NCBI GenBank assembly: GCA_009667805.1
Contig: CM019067.1
Location: forward strand, 66,200,637-66,264,636
Direction: 5' to 3'
Length of the DNA stretch: 64,000 nucleotides
Origin: Leptobrachium leishanense
Taxonomy: Eukaryota > Chordata > Amphibia > Anura > Megophryidae
Position 1 is the first letter of the stretch. Every line of letters begins with the position of its first letter. The translations under genes and the position numbers were made by a program. The notes beneath the pieces were generated by a model. That model worked only from the letters and a program-made list of their open reading frames with translations. It had not been told where the DNA came from and did no database searches. Below are positions 35,644-47,706 of the stretch, in pieces.

Positions 35644-37287
35644 CAGTCAGGTCCAGAAATATTGGGACTTCGACACAATTCTAACATCTTTGGCTCTATA
35701 CACCACCATAATGGAGATGGAATGAAACAAACACAATGTGCTTTAAGTGCAGACTGTCAGCTTTAATTTGAGGGTATGTACATCTAACTCAGGTGAACGG
35801 TGTAGGACTTACAGCAGTTTGCAGATGTGCCTCCCATTTGTTAAGGGACCAAAAGTAATGGGACAGAATAATAATCATAAATCAAACTTTCCCTTCTTAA
35901 TACTTGGTTGCAAATCCTTTGCGGTCAATCACAGCCTGAAGTCTGGAACACATAGACATCACCAGACGCTGGGTTTCATCCCTGGTGATGCTCTGCCAGG
36001 CCTCTACTGCAACTGTCTTCAGTTCCTGCTTGTTCTTGGGGCATTTTCCCTTCAGTTTTGTCTTCAGCAAGTGAAATGCATGCTCAATGGGATTCAGGTC
36101 AGGTGATTGACTCGGCCATTGCATAACATTCCACTTCTGTCCCTTCAAAAACTCTTTGGTTGCCTTTGCAGTATGCTTTGGGTCATTGTCCATCTGCACT
36201 GTGAAGCGCCGTCCAATGCGTTCTGCAGCATTTGGCTGAATGTGAGCAGATAATATTGCCCGAAACACTTCAGAATTCATCCTGCTGCTTTTGTCAGCAG
36301 TCACATCATCAATAAATACAAGAGAATCAGTTCCATTGGCAGCCATACATGCCCACACCATGACACTACCACCACCATGCTTCACTGATGAGGTGGTATG
36401 CTTAGGATCATGAGCAGTTCCTTTCCTTCTCCATAGTCTTCTCTTCCCATCACTCTGGTACAAGTTGATCTTGGTCTCATCTGTCCATAGGATCTTGTTC
36501 CAGAACTGTGAAGGCCTTGTTAGGTGTTGTTTGGCAAACTCTAATCTGGCCATCCTGTTTTTGAGGCTCACCAATGGTTTACATCTTGTGGTGAACCCTC
36601 TGTATTCACTCTGGTGAAGTCTTCTCTTGATTGTTGACTTTGACACACATACACCTACCTCCTGGAGAGTGTTCTTGATCTGGCCAACTGTTGTGAAGGG
36701 TGTTTTCTTCACCAGGGAAAGAATTCTTCGGTCGTCCACCACAGTTGTTTTCCGTGGTCTCCCGGATCTTTTGGTGTTGCTGAGCTCACCGGTACGTTCC
36801 TTCTTTTTGAGAATGTTCCAAACAGTTGTTTTGGAAACGCCTAATGTTCTTGCTATCTCTCTGATGGGTTTGTTTTGTTTCTTCAGCCTAATGATGACTT
36901 GCTTCACTGATAGTGACAGCTCTTTGGATCTCATCTTGAGAGTTGACAGCAACAGATTCCAAATGCAAATAGCACACTTGAAGTGGACTCTGGGCCTTTT
37001 ATCTGCACATTGTAATTGGGGTAATGAGGGAATATCACACACCTGGCCATGGAACAGCTGAGAAGCCAATTGTCCCATTACCTTTGGACCCTTAACAAGT
37101 GGGAGGCACATCTGCAAACTGCTGTAAGTCCTACACCGTTCACCTGAGTTGGATGCATACCCTCAAATTAAAGCTGACAGTCTGCAGTTAAAGCACATAG
37201 TGTTTGTTTCATTCCAACTCCATTGTGGTGGTGTATAGAGCCAAAGATGTTAGAATTGTGTCAATGTCCCAATATTTCTGGACCTGA

Positions 37288-37290
<3 letters not shown>
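35644..37290 (-). mobile_element. Tc1-like element family B with intact transposase frame
   Basis: TA at 35642-35643 and 37291-37292 flank a 1647-bp element. The ends CAGTCAGGTCCAGAAATATT and complement belong to inverted repeats of about 220 bp that include CCTCCCATTTGTTAAGGG/CCCTTAACAAGTGGGAGG. Both termini and both TA flanks are preserved, and (TA)n follows on the right. Confidence 0.95.
35897..36934 (-). CDS. Tc1/mariner DDE transposase, uninterrupted (345 aa)
   Basis: This enzyme would bind the element's inverted repeats and cut and paste it at TA. The chosen start MRSKELSLSVKQ is the Tc1-typical position; the open frame extends 61 codons upstream into the inverted repeat. Residues 10-45 form the first helix-turn-helix, with IREIARTLGVSKTTVWNIL. 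A GRPR hook sits at 58-61, and a second helical DNA-binding region at about 68-110. The catalytic domain shows D152 in WTDETK, GGGS at 187-190, D249 in QMDNDPKHTAK and E284 in PIEHAF. Exactly 34 residues lie between D249 and E284 (DD34E). It ends GFATKY. Length 345 matches the usual 340-350 aa. There is no stop or frameshift, unlike every other transposase in this window. Whether it is active is unknown. Confidence 0.95.
   Translation of the reverse strand: MRSKELSLSVKQVIIRLKKQNKPIREIARTLGVSKTTVWNILKKKERTGELSNTKRSGRPRKTTVVDDRRILSLVKKTPFTTVGQIKNTLQEVGVCVSKSTIKRRLHQSEYRGFTTRCKPLVSLKNRMARLEFAKQHLTRPSQFWNKILWTDETKINLYQSDGKRRLWRRKGTAHDPKHTTSSVKHGGGSVMVWACMAANGTDSLVFIDDVTADKSSRMNSEVFRAILSAHIQPNAAERIGRRFTVQMDNDPKHTAKATKEFLKGQKWNVMQWPSQSPDLNPIEHAFHLLKTKLKGKCPKNKQELKTVAVEAWQSITRDETQRLVMSMCSRLQAVIDRKGFATKY

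Positions 37291-37318
<28 letters not shown>
37291..37318. repeat. (TA)n microsatellite
   Basis: TA run directly after the right end of Tc1 family B. Confidence 0.9.
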
Positions 37319-37322
<4 letters not shown>

Positions 37323-37591
37323 TGTTTATTATTGCAGAAGCCACTTGCACATCACAGAAATTCAATGAATTGCATCCCAGAGCTCCTGTGCCACATTCCC
37401 CATATGCAGCAAGGAATTCTGGGTAGGATATGCAAATTACATCTGTCTCACTTTTATGCATCCCGGGTCTGTTATTACACAGAACCCTAAAATCAATGCT
37501 ATGCCAAACTATGGCTTTCTAGCAGAGATAAGGTTTGTGCAACTTGTCAAAGCGACTTATATAAAAACTTTAATAGAAGCTCTCATATTAA

Positions 37592-38827
37592 CCCTTTCGC
37601 TGCTGAGGCTTTTCCCGCCCCTGTGCTGAGGTCATTTTTTACCTGTTTTGCGCATCATGTTTAAACGTGTTTTGAAGGCTTATTTTAGTATATGACACCG
37701 ACATATTATATATCGTTCTTTCCGTCAGACTCGGTAGATTCATAATATGTCATTATTATATGTATACGTTATGTCATGTCTGTATATTATAACAAAAAAT
37801 GCAATAAAATATGTATTTTCAATAATTTACAACGTGTAAAGTGTTTTTTTCCACATTTTAACATGCGAGCAATTGCGGTTATATTTTGTATGGGGTGCGC
37901 TTGTTAAAAAAATTAGAGATGGGGTCTCGTTACATTTTTTTTTGGGGAAAATGACACTATTTTTAACAAACGCACCGCATACAAAAATCGTTAGTGCAGC
38001 ATCATTGTTCACATTATAATTGAAATGGGAACAATATTGCTGCATTAACAAACCCAAAAAAAAGAAAAAAAAGTGTTTATTTTTTTTTTTAATTTTTTTT
38101 TTTAATTTTTTTTTCTTTTTATTTTTCTTTTTTTTTTTTACAACATTTTTAACTTTCATGTTTGGTATCGTTGGAACGGCCATGCTCTGGCCGATCCAAC
38201 GATATCAAAATTTAACCCCTAGCTGCCACGGATCGGGAGATAGGGAGTTCATTGGAACTCCCTATCTCCACAGTTGGTGGCAGTTAGGGGTTAACTGTAG
38301 GACTGGCGTCATCGTGCGTAGCACGATGACGCCAGTCCTCTGGGGGAGTTCCCGGAGGCTTGGCCGACATCCAAGATGTCGGCCAGCTCCCGGGAAGGAT
38401 CGCGAATCGGCGCTTTTCAGCGCCGATTTGCGATCCAGCTCCCCAGGGGTTAATGCCAGGCATCATTTGGAAGGGCAGGCTGTGCCCTTCCAAATGATGC
38501 CTGGGTTAACCCCCTGTGCGCCGCCGATCGGGAGGGAGAGAGGTCCGAAGGACCTCCCCCCCCTCCCTTTCAGGCGCCTCCTCCGCACATGCGGGGGGGG
38601 GCGCCTGAATTAGGTGTCATCGCGCCCCCGCGATGACACCTAATAATGGCAGCTGCTGGTCCGGATGCCGGGCTGACATCCAGGATGTCAGCCCGCACCG
38701 GAGGGGCCAGCGATCGGCCGGAACCCGGCCGAACGCTGACCCCAATGTGAGGACGCGCTCAGTGCGTCCTCAGCACACCAGCGGTAATGCTGAGGACGCG
38801 CTGAGCGCGTCCTTAGCATTGAAGTGG
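37592..38827 (+). mobile_element. TTAA-flanked palindrome-rich element, family Z copy 1
   Basis: TTAA at 37588-37591 and 38828-38831 bound 1236 bp. Terminal parts CCCTTTCGCTGCTGAGGC and complement of CCTTAGCATTGAAGTGG are imperfect inverted repeats. The left half is AT-rich with an A/T tract at 38050-38140. The right half is a chain of near-perfect palindromes: GGCGTCATCGTGCG/CGATGACGCC, GGCCGACATCC/GGATGTCGGCC type, AAGGGCAGGCTGTGCCCTT, and ACGCGCTGAGCGCGT. The 197- and 118-codon frames here are low-complexity artefacts of the tract. Confidence 0.85.
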
Positions 38828-38831
38828 TTAA

Positions 38832-39409
38832 ATTGTCTGCAGCTATACTGAGCAAAATCATAGAATTGAACAATAAGGGGCACAGGAGTGGGGGCGTTAG
38901 ATGTCGTAAATAGTGAGAGTAAAATAGTATGGTCAACAAGAGCAAATAAACACATGAGATATCTTAGGCCCATAAAACAACAGTGATAAGATCATGACAA
39001 CCTGAAAGAAAAAAAAAAGAAGCAAAACAGAAAAAAAACAGGGCAGAAATAGAAAAGAAAAAACGAGTTGAAGGTTAGGTATTGTAGCGAATATTGATTG
39101 CTCTCGACTGTCAATATGTATGTTACGGTAAGTGCCTTTTTTCTGTAGAAATAAAAGAATTAAAACGGGAAATATAGAAAAATATAATAATAAAAAAGAA
39201 ACCATCACCTTGGAACACCAGGGTCATGTTGAATGCATTCGGCGTACATTTATGAGTCTATACAAGATACTGAAATCAGAATAAGCTCTATGAATAACCA
39301 GAGGCACTGAGTATGGAAAAAGTACCTGTGCTTTTTAAAAAGACATTACATTAAGGTACATCAATTATGTGAAATTAAACAGATATTCTAGTCATTTTCG
39401 TAATCCTCC
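38832..39409. other. Unassigned A-rich noncoding spacer between two family Z copies
   Basis: Purine-rich sequence with (GAAA)-like tracts. No element ends or coding potential recognised. Confidence 0.4.
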
Positions 39410-39413
39410 TTAA

Positions 39414-40579
39414 CCCTTTTGCTGCTGAGGCATTTCACGCCTGTGTGCTGAACTCATTTTTACTAGTTTCGCTCAACAGGTTTAAACGCGTTTTGAAGCC
39501 TTATCTTATTAGATGACCCAGACATATTATATATCGTTCTTTCCAGCAGACTCGGCAGATTCATAATATGTCATTATTATATCTATACGTCATGTCCTAT
39601 CTGTATATTATAACAAAAAATGCAATAAAATTTGAATTTTCAATAATTTACAATGTGTAAAGTATTTTTTTCACATTTTAAAATGCGAGCATTTGCGGTT
39701 ATATTTTCTGTGGTTTGCGCTTGTTAAAAAAATTAGAAATGGGGGACTTGTTACATTTTTTTGGGGGAAAATTACATGATTTGTAACAAATGCACCCCAT
39801 ACAAAAATCGTTAGTGCAGCATCATTGTTCACATTATAATTGAAATGGGAACAATATTGCGGTATTAAGAAAACAAAAAAAACTGTTTATTTTTTTATTT
39901 GTATTTTTTAAAAATATTTTTTATTTTATAATTTTTTCCCTTAATTTTTAACATGGTCATGTTTGGTATCGTTGGAAAGGCCATGGCCTGGCCGATCCAA
40001 TGATATCAAACATTAACCCCTAGCTGCCACGGATCGGGAGATAGGGTTCCAATGAACCCCTCTATTTCCATCATTGGTGGCAGCTAGGCGACAGGCGTTA
40101 ACTCCAGAACTGACGTCATCGCGCTATGCACGATGACGACAGTCGTCAGGGGGAGATCCCGGAAGATTGGCCAACATCCAAAATCGTGAGAGAGGATCGT
40201 GATCGGGCCCCTTTCGGCACTGAATCACGATCCGGCCCCCAGGGGGTTAAAGCCAGCCACTGTTTGGAAGTGCAGGCTGTGCCATTCCAAACAATGCCTG
40301 ACTTTCACCGCTGCCCCCAGCCGATCGAGAGGGAGAGAGGACCTCCCCCCTCTTTTTCAGGCACCTTCCCCGCACTCGCGCGGGGGGGGGGGCTGAAATA
40401 GATGTCATTGTGCTAGCGTGATGACATCTATTGTACCCGCCGGGGTCCCGGAGTGGCGCAGCAATCGGTCGGAATCCCAGCTGATTGCTGCCTCCTGTGC
40501 TAGGACGCGCTCAGCTCATCCATAGCACAGGAGAACCACTTGGCTGGACACGCTGAGCACGTCCTTAGCAGCCAAGTGG
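39414..40579 (+). mobile_element. TTAA-flanked palindrome-rich element, family Z copy 2
   Basis: TTAA at 39410-39413 and 40580-40583 bound 1166 bp. It matches copy 1 throughout, in the same orientation: CGTTCTTTCC-GCAGACTCGG, ATAATATGTCATTATTATAT, TTAGTGCAGCATCATTGTTC, and the palindromic GC-rich right half. It has its own substitutions, so the pair looks like two separate insertions or an old duplication. Confidence 0.85.
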
Positions 40580-40585
40580 TTAAAT

Positions 40586-40722
40586 TAGGTGTCAGCAACC
40601 TTGTTCCACCAGTTGTTTTGAAACTACATCTCCAATGATGCTCAGGTTACTCACTAGATTGAGTGATCCTCAATGGAAATGTAGTTCCAAAACATCTGGA
40701 GGTCGAAGGTTGCTGACCTCTA
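40586..40722. mobile_element. 137-bp hAT-like MITE
   Basis: Inverted ends TAGGTGTCAGCAACCTT and complement of AAGGTTGCTGACCTCTA enclose a central inverted pair (GTTTTGAAACTACAT and ATGTAGTTCCAAAAC). The flanks GGTTAAAT and TCCTAAAT share TAAAT, a weak hint of an 8-bp duplication. It sits three bases from the right TTAA of the preceding family Z element. Confidence 0.7.
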
Positions 40723-40976
40723 TCCTAAATTAAGTTATCACTTTGCAACGAGTATTTTCCTAATTTACATCAAGCTAGGTCCCTGAGCCTCAAATGACAA
40801 TCAACTCTGACAGACCACAGATACACCATGCAGGTACTTAGCCGGTAATTAAGGTGCATGTGTTTAGTTCAGGAGGAAATTTTTTAATTAAACTCTTTAT
40901 TTTTATTTTATTTTAAAATAACTTCCTAACAGTAGAAAATAAATAGTGGTTGTAAATAAAGTAATGCTCGTTCTAA

Positions 40977-41150
40977 CCCCTTCACTACCAAGTGAATTTC
41001 CATAACACCACTGTCAGGAAGCAGTGTTTTTCATTAATTATGCAGAAAAAGAAAATCATTGCCTGAATTTACAATGTATTGTACTGTTGTAGCCCTATTT
41101 GACAATCAGACACTGACATCTGCTCACCAAAAAGTGCTACTAAAGCAGTG
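40977..41150. repeat. Family Y-like MITE fragment, left part
   Basis: Begins CCCCTTCACTACCAAGTG after CTAA, one base off TTAA. The interior parallels 4205-4385. No right terminus is found. Confidence 0.55.
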
Positions 41151-42160
41151 GATGTAAAATGTTATTTTAAAGTATTCCCTACCAAGAGAAAAAAAAAATG
41201 AAAAGAAAAGTGAAATGTGAATTTATACCTTTCTGATAATTTGAAAAGGACTAAAATTAAAAATAACAAATAGCTTGTCCCTTTCTTCTCCTGGCCATCT
41301 TGGGACAGAAGGGAATACAAATATTATGAATAGTTCAGGATTAAAAACAGGACGAAGGAGCCGGAGTTGTTCCACTTTAACTCCTCCTATCCCTCCCTCC
41401 CTCCCTCCCGCACCAGTTGACTTTAGGTTGAGTATAATACTCGCCTTTGAGATGCAGAGCAAGGTCGAGTGAGCCTGGCTCTGCATCAAAGCCCTAGCTT
41501 CTTTTAAATCCATTGCTGTCATGTGATTGGGGGAGGCGCACCCAGTTCATCCAATGTTTCTCTATGCAAGCAGATATTGCGTACCTGAGAATGAACTGCT
41601 GTTCATTCCCAGCCTTTTTGGGTAGGAGATCAACTATCAGCAGGACAGCCTTGTGGCTGGCATGAATAACCACACTCAGAAGACTGAATCAGTATTTTGG
41701 GACCTCCTCGGAGGTTGGGAAGGGGTGAAGACACTTAGTTCACATTGACCATTCGGTTTGTGTTGAATGGTTAAAGTGCCTAGAGTTTTCCTTTGAAGTT
41801 GTTTCTCCATTCCACTGGAGCACCTTCCATCACCGATTTCTTGACATAAATCTCTCTCACTCACGCACTCACTCCATGTACTGCTACTTTTGTTCCACGG
41901 CCTAGAAAGTTCACCTAGATTTTACTGCTTGGCTTGTACGACATATTACTTGGGTTAATCTATATGTGTCCTCAATTGTCCAGCTGAATCGTTTCTGCTG
42001 AACTCAATTTAAATAAACGTCCTGATCCTTGGCCTGGCTTTTCTATCCTCAATTTACATATTGGCATGAGCTTGCCACCTGTTTCAAACACTGCCCATAT
42101 TATTTTTCTCCTCTCCATTCTTAGTCTCTGTAGTATGCCTGGACAGGAAGAATCACCAAC
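41151..42160. other. Unassigned noncoding DNA with a (CTCC)n tract
   Basis: A pyrimidine tract (CCCTCCCTCCCTCCCTCCCG) lies at about 41390-41410. Small frames on the minus strand lack domains. Confidence 0.4.
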
Positions 42161-42337
42161 AGGTCTATTCAAAGAAAGGTGAAAATCAGGAGAATTCGCA
42201 GGAGGAGAGAACAAACGACCAATAGCCAATTTGGAAAGTGAGATGAATGGGAGAATTTTTCTGGTTTGTCTATTTTGACCTAGAATTTTCACTTCTCCAG
42301 TCATTCTCCCGAGTTTCACCTTTCTTTGAATAGACCT
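42161..42337. mobile_element. 177-bp fold-back MITE
   Basis: AGGTCTATTCAAAGAAAGG continues into GTGAAA, giving about 24 perfectly complementary terminal bases. The complementarity continues imperfectly inward. A related fragment is at 6396-6513. Its YTATTCAAAGA core also resembles family X ends. Confidence 0.8.
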
Positions 42338-43253
<916 letters not shown>

Positions 43254-43257
43254 TTAA

Positions 43258-44017
43258 GGGGTTATTTAGAGAGAGCTGATCGGGGCCCCAAAATGTCACT
43301 AAACAGGGAATTTCCCCGTACGGTGACATTTTGGGGCCATTCGGCTGTTCAGAGCGCAGACAGCTCGCCAAATTTTGGCGAACTGCCAGCAAGTACAGTG
43401 CCTGTTCGACGCCAGTGAAATCCCCCATAGAGAAGCAATGGTTAATCTATTCGGAGACCACCGAACAGCAGTGAAAAATTGCCAAAGTGCCCTGTTGTTT
43501 GGTGTTTTCATTCGGCAGATTTATTCAGGCGAACCCCATAGGCTTCAATGTTAAAAATATTCCTGTTTTAATTCAATATCTAATAAACGGTTTATTATTT
43601 TAATCTGCAGTAATAGTCTCTTTATTTATTGAATTTTTTTTAGGATCTTTTAGCCATTTTTCGGCAAAAATTGTTTTCCTTTTCTTTTAAAAAAAGTGTT
43701 TTTTCTTTTTTCTGTAACAGACCTTTTTATTATCATTCATTGGATCTTATATGTAAATTCCAGGCATTTTCGTTCTGTAGTTTCTTTGTAGAGAGTATTT
43801 CAATTTTGACACTTTTAATCGTATTGTTTTGTTTTTTTTTACCCCGTTTGGTGGCTGCACTGCACTGTGTTCGGCGGCTCGTGGGCTTTATCTAACGAGT
43901 TCGGCGTGTTTTTTGCGGCGTTTACGGAGGGTTTTCAGCAGGTTTTCCCTGCACTCCGGGGACTCTGCGGTGAATGCTGAATGTCAGCGACATTTCAGTG
44001 TTCTCTGAATAACCCGC
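43258..44017 (-). mobile_element. MITE family X, copy 2 (inverted)
   Basis: TTAA at 43254-43257 and 44018-44021. Ends GGGGTTATTTAGAGAG and complement CTCTGAATAACCCGC. The interior is the reverse of copy 1: GAACCCCATAGGCTTCAA near the left, an AATCTGCAGTAATAGTCTCT block, and CGGTGAATGCTGAATGTC near the right. Confidence 0.78.
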
Positions 44018-44254
44018 TTAATTATTGTTTATGAGAGTGATTTATATTTGACCACGATGCAGGGTATTATTTTATTCTACGCTCTCTTATACATTTATCA
44101 TTGTTCATGTACAGCGCAGTTAATGCATATAAATGTCAATGTGACATTTCAGGTTTTTCTTTTCAATACATTTGCAAAGTTGCAGATCATTACAGATCAG
44201 CTTAGATTGTGGTAAAAAAAGTTCATTTCTAATCTTTTTTTATGCTTCAGCTTT

Positions 44255-44612
44255 TTTTTTTTTTTTTAATTATTTATTTTGGAGTTTTGCAATAACAAAG
44301 AAAGGCATACGTATACCATAATGGCCGCGCAGGGCCACAACATGTCGTCTCGGAAACATGCATAATAAAAAGAAAAATAATAATAATAATAATAAACAAC
44401 GCAAAAGTCCTTGTATCTTTGCTAGATTCGAAAAAGTCCTTGTATACAGCACAAAAGCAAGGTGGGAGGCAAAAGACATCAGAAAAATTGTCGTGGAAAA
44501 AAAAAGGGTGGGGAGAGACTCCCAAAAAGTAAAGGGAAGACAAAAAAACATACTTCAGCTTTTTGCTAAACTCCTTTAAATAAAGGGGTCTGAATACTTT
44601 TGGAATGCACTG
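44255..44612. repeat. Interspersed-repeat remnant ending in a Tc1-type terminus
   Basis: A T-rich tract and an (AATAAT)n stretch are followed by GGGGTCTGAATACTTTTGGA...GCACTG and TA at 44585-44614. That terminus resembles the end of a different Tc1-like family. Nothing of a transposase is left. Confidence 0.5.
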
Positions 44613-44614
44613 TA

Positions 44615-45590
44615 TATACTGCAATGTCTTCTATCTATAAAATGAATCTGGACATAAACAAACATTAATTACCATACGTTTGATGAATGATGGAATTAAG
44701 CTAAAGTGAGATCTTGGTGACAAATTGCAAATGAATAGATTCTAAGATTCATATTCAATCGCTTTAAGTAATTCATCAAACTAGCAGCGTGCCAGTAATA
44801 AAAGTAATAGTTTAATGCATGATTTTAACTCCATTCTAACATTTGAAAATTTCGTTTTTAATCTCTCAAGAATTGATCAATGCAATAAATAATGTAGGAA
44901 TTAAAACAACATTAAAATGGAACAAACTAAATATTTAATGTAAAACACAGAAATAATTGAATTTTAATCAGTTTTCAATTTTAATGTCAGCCACTGAAAT
45001 AAATTTAATCAACCTGCTGTTTTAATCTGGAATATCAATTTCTATAGTACACATATTTGACTGTATGTTTAATTTTAACTAGAAATGAGATTGCACAGCA
45101 GTCAAGTCGTCATTTTAATGATAAGTGGTTGTTTTTAAATATACGCACATTCTTACTCAATTATCTCCTGTAGCTCCATATCCATTTCACACAAACTGAC
45201 AGATTTCTGTGTTATTATTTAATCATCTGAAATATTTTTATTCTCTAGTAATTTATCTTTTTGCAGTTAAGTATATATTTCTTTAGGTATTTTGTTTTCC
45301 TCGTTTATTATTCCCCCTCGTTTTGTTATATCATTGCATAATCTGTATCTTTCCACCTCTAATTTTGTTCATGAGAAGAAAGCAGGCAAACCTGGCCATT
45401 AAGCAGGGACAGATTTGCATCTAAGGAGCCTGTAGGCACAGAATTGTGGAGCGCCCCTACTCCCTCCCCTCCCACAAAAAAAAATGCCAAAATGGCTTTT
45501 TACATTTTCATTTTTGGGCAAACTAAAATTAAAATAACAAAAAAAAACAATAAAATATTTATACTGTGTATATTTCAGCATTGAGGTAAT
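44615..45590. other. Unassigned AT-rich noncoding DNA, possibly unique
   Basis: Contains many TAATTA/ATTAA homeodomain-like cores and no internal repetition. It could be conserved noncoding sequence or simply old neutral DNA. Confidence 0.35.
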
Positions 45591-45594
45591 TTAA

Positions 45595-46010
45595 CCTCTT
45601 CACTGCCGAGATCAAAATAACTCGAGAAAACTGAAGGACAAAAGCAAATTAAATTTGTTTGTTGCAAAGGAAATTCGTATGCTTTTGGTCTGCAAAAGGT
45701 GCCACCAAAAGTTTAGCCATGTGGACATAATGCCCGAGGTGCTAAAACTGTTTAAAATCGGCTGATGAATGCCCTGACAATTTGGTCTTTCAGCAGTCGA
45801 AGCAGGGAACCATGAGCTGCAGCTCAAACTGCTGTAACTCCATTTGGCCAGTAGATGGTGCCATCTGCCTGACAAATAGGTTATTGCAGTAAGGAATACA
45901 CTGGGAATATTCCCAAATATTTCTTACTGTATCATTAATTAAATATGATTTTTCCAAAAAACACTGGTTCCTGAATTATTATTTTTTTAAATCACTTGGT
46001 AGTGAAGGGG
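45595..46010 (+). mobile_element. TTAA-flanked MITE, family Y complete copy
   Basis: TTAA at 45591-45594 and 46011-46014. Ends CCTCTTCACTGCCGAG and complement of CACTTGGTAGTGAAGGGG. The interior includes CTCCATTTGGCCAGTAGATG, which recurs in inverse orientation in the copy at 61953-62333. Confidence 0.82.
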
Positions 46011-46014
46011 TTAA

Positions 46015-47167
46015 TTGATATGTTTAAGCTGGATCTCTCCTTCTCAAAGTTAAAAAAGATACAAAACATTTTTTGCAACACTTTTGTTAATTTATTCTGT
46101 GACTTTCCTGTTGCTTAACCCCCGTTTATTAACTTCACTCATCTCAATGTTTCTTTAGAAGTTAATTTAAAAATGAACAGAAGGGTGATCCTTTTTACTC
46201 AAGTCTGCCAATACATGAATACTAACTACAGTGTTTGTATTCAGCATTGATAGCATCCTGTATTTATCAGAGCATTCATTAATTTCTTAGCGTCTTTAGA
46301 TTAGAGACTAAATGCTTATTATTCTGTAGTTGTAGTGATGGCTTTACTTTTGTTAATCACAAAAAAATATTTTCCGAAATCGCATATTTAAGGATTTTTA
46401 AAAAAAAAAAAAAATAATCAAAAAACAAAATTAGACATTAGTTATCTTTTAAGTATTACGGAGAAATGCTTGTAGTAATTGAAGTATATCAATTTTGTGA
46501 GTCATAGCTCTGTTAAATGTGTTGAATCATGTAATTGTAGAGACACTGAACCATTGTGTCCTTTGCATATTTTATATATCCCTTAAGAAAGGTTATTATA
46601 TAACTGCAGCAATTTTCACCTATTCAACGAGAGCTGTCCTCCAGGAAGATATATATTTTTTCTGGATATTCAATAATTCCAAAAGCAATGGTATTATAAA
46701 TATGACAAGCAAACCATTTGATTAACCCCTCCCTGCCACATGCAATTATTCCATCATGAATGTCCTACAGTTAAGGGCCCATCGCGGAATAATTCAGTCA
46801 TCTGGCTTAAACCACACTGTGCAGCCGGAGTGGTGCTCAGCTGGATTAATGCTGTTGCTGGGTGTCTTGGCATCTCAGGCAGCCGAGTAGCAACAAATCG
46901 CAATGTCCCAGCACAGCCATAATTTTTTACAGCTCATCACAGCGATCAATGTGCCGTTTAACTGCCTCTTTCTCTCTCAAAATTAACTATGAAAAGAAAT
47001 CCTAAGCATATGATGTAGTCTCTAAATCAGGACAAATAAATGAACCTGTTTTGAATGACTTTTCTCCAGATGCGCTAATTATGTGCACATAGTTGCTGTC
47101 ACAGTTGAAGCAGTGTGGGATTTATTTTGCAGTTCTTTTTTAACACTATAACACTATTCATAATAAA

Positions 47168-47198
<31 letters not shown>
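46015..47198. other. Unassigned noncoding DNA ending in (TA)n
   Basis: A lone TTAACCCCTCCCTGCC terminus at 46723 lacks a partner. (TA)n fills 47169-47198. The 60-codon frames have no domains. Confidence 0.4.
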
Positions 47199-47202
<4 letters not shown>

Positions 47203-47555
47203 CCATAGAATGGTCGCACTCAAGTAAAAGTAAAACAGAAAAAAAGTTTATTTAAACATTTAAAATGTAGACCTATGTTTCAGCTCACGCAGGAGCCATT
47301 TTCAAGGTTGCTGGGGCATTGAATAAAGCATAGTTATATAGTATCAAACTAGATAACTCACCAATTAGGTTGCCCAGTCTGAGTAATGCTCCTTGCCATG
47401 ACTCTGAAGGACAGTCCTGAGTGCACAGCTGCATGTGATGTTACCACATGGACAGCACATCTAGTTCCCAGTGCCACAGGAAAACGTCGGTCTACATTTT
47501 AAATGTTTAAATAAAATTTTTATTTTATTTTTACTTGAGTGCGGTCATTCTATGG
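47203..47555. mobile_element. TTAA-flanked element carrying a decayed hammerhead-like motif
   Basis: TTAA at 47199-47202 and 47556-47559. The ends CCATAGAATGGTCGCACTCA and complement form inverted repeats of about 70 bp, running through AACATTTAAAATGTAGACC. The hammerhead-like motif lies just inside the left repeat on the minus strand. AATAAA (minus; TTTATT at 47247-47252) follows it. Confidence 0.75.
47271..47309 (-). ncRNA. Decayed hammerhead-like motif
   Basis: On the minus strand: ACC, TTGAAAA, T, a GCTC/GAGC stem-loop, GAAAC, ATAG, GGT. The order of parts matches the motif at 12694, but the core C and G are changed (TTGAAAA for CTGANGA), stem I is only about 3 bp, and the palindromic ACGCGT has become ACATAG. 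Almost certainly inactive. Confidence 0.4.
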
Positions 47556-47661
47556 TTAATATATTATTCGGGTGGGGCCTAGCAACAAGGTTCTCTCTTT
47601 TTTCCTGTTTTTCTATTTTTTGACAGTTAGGGGCTGTTGGAACCCAGTTTATATTTTTTTA

Positions 47662-47706
47662 ATATATATAATATATATATATATATATCAAATATATATA
47701 TATCAC
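47662..47706. repeat. (TA)n microsatellite, interrupted
   Basis: AT/TA runs with short interruptions. Confidence 0.8.

Noticed and set aside
36627..37061. 144-codon plus-strand frame
   Set aside because: Antisense shadow of the intact family B transposase.
38020..38613. 197-codon open frame
   Set aside because: Begins in a poly-lysine/phenylalanine run from an A/T tract and continues through palindromes of family Z. It is not conserved in the second copy.
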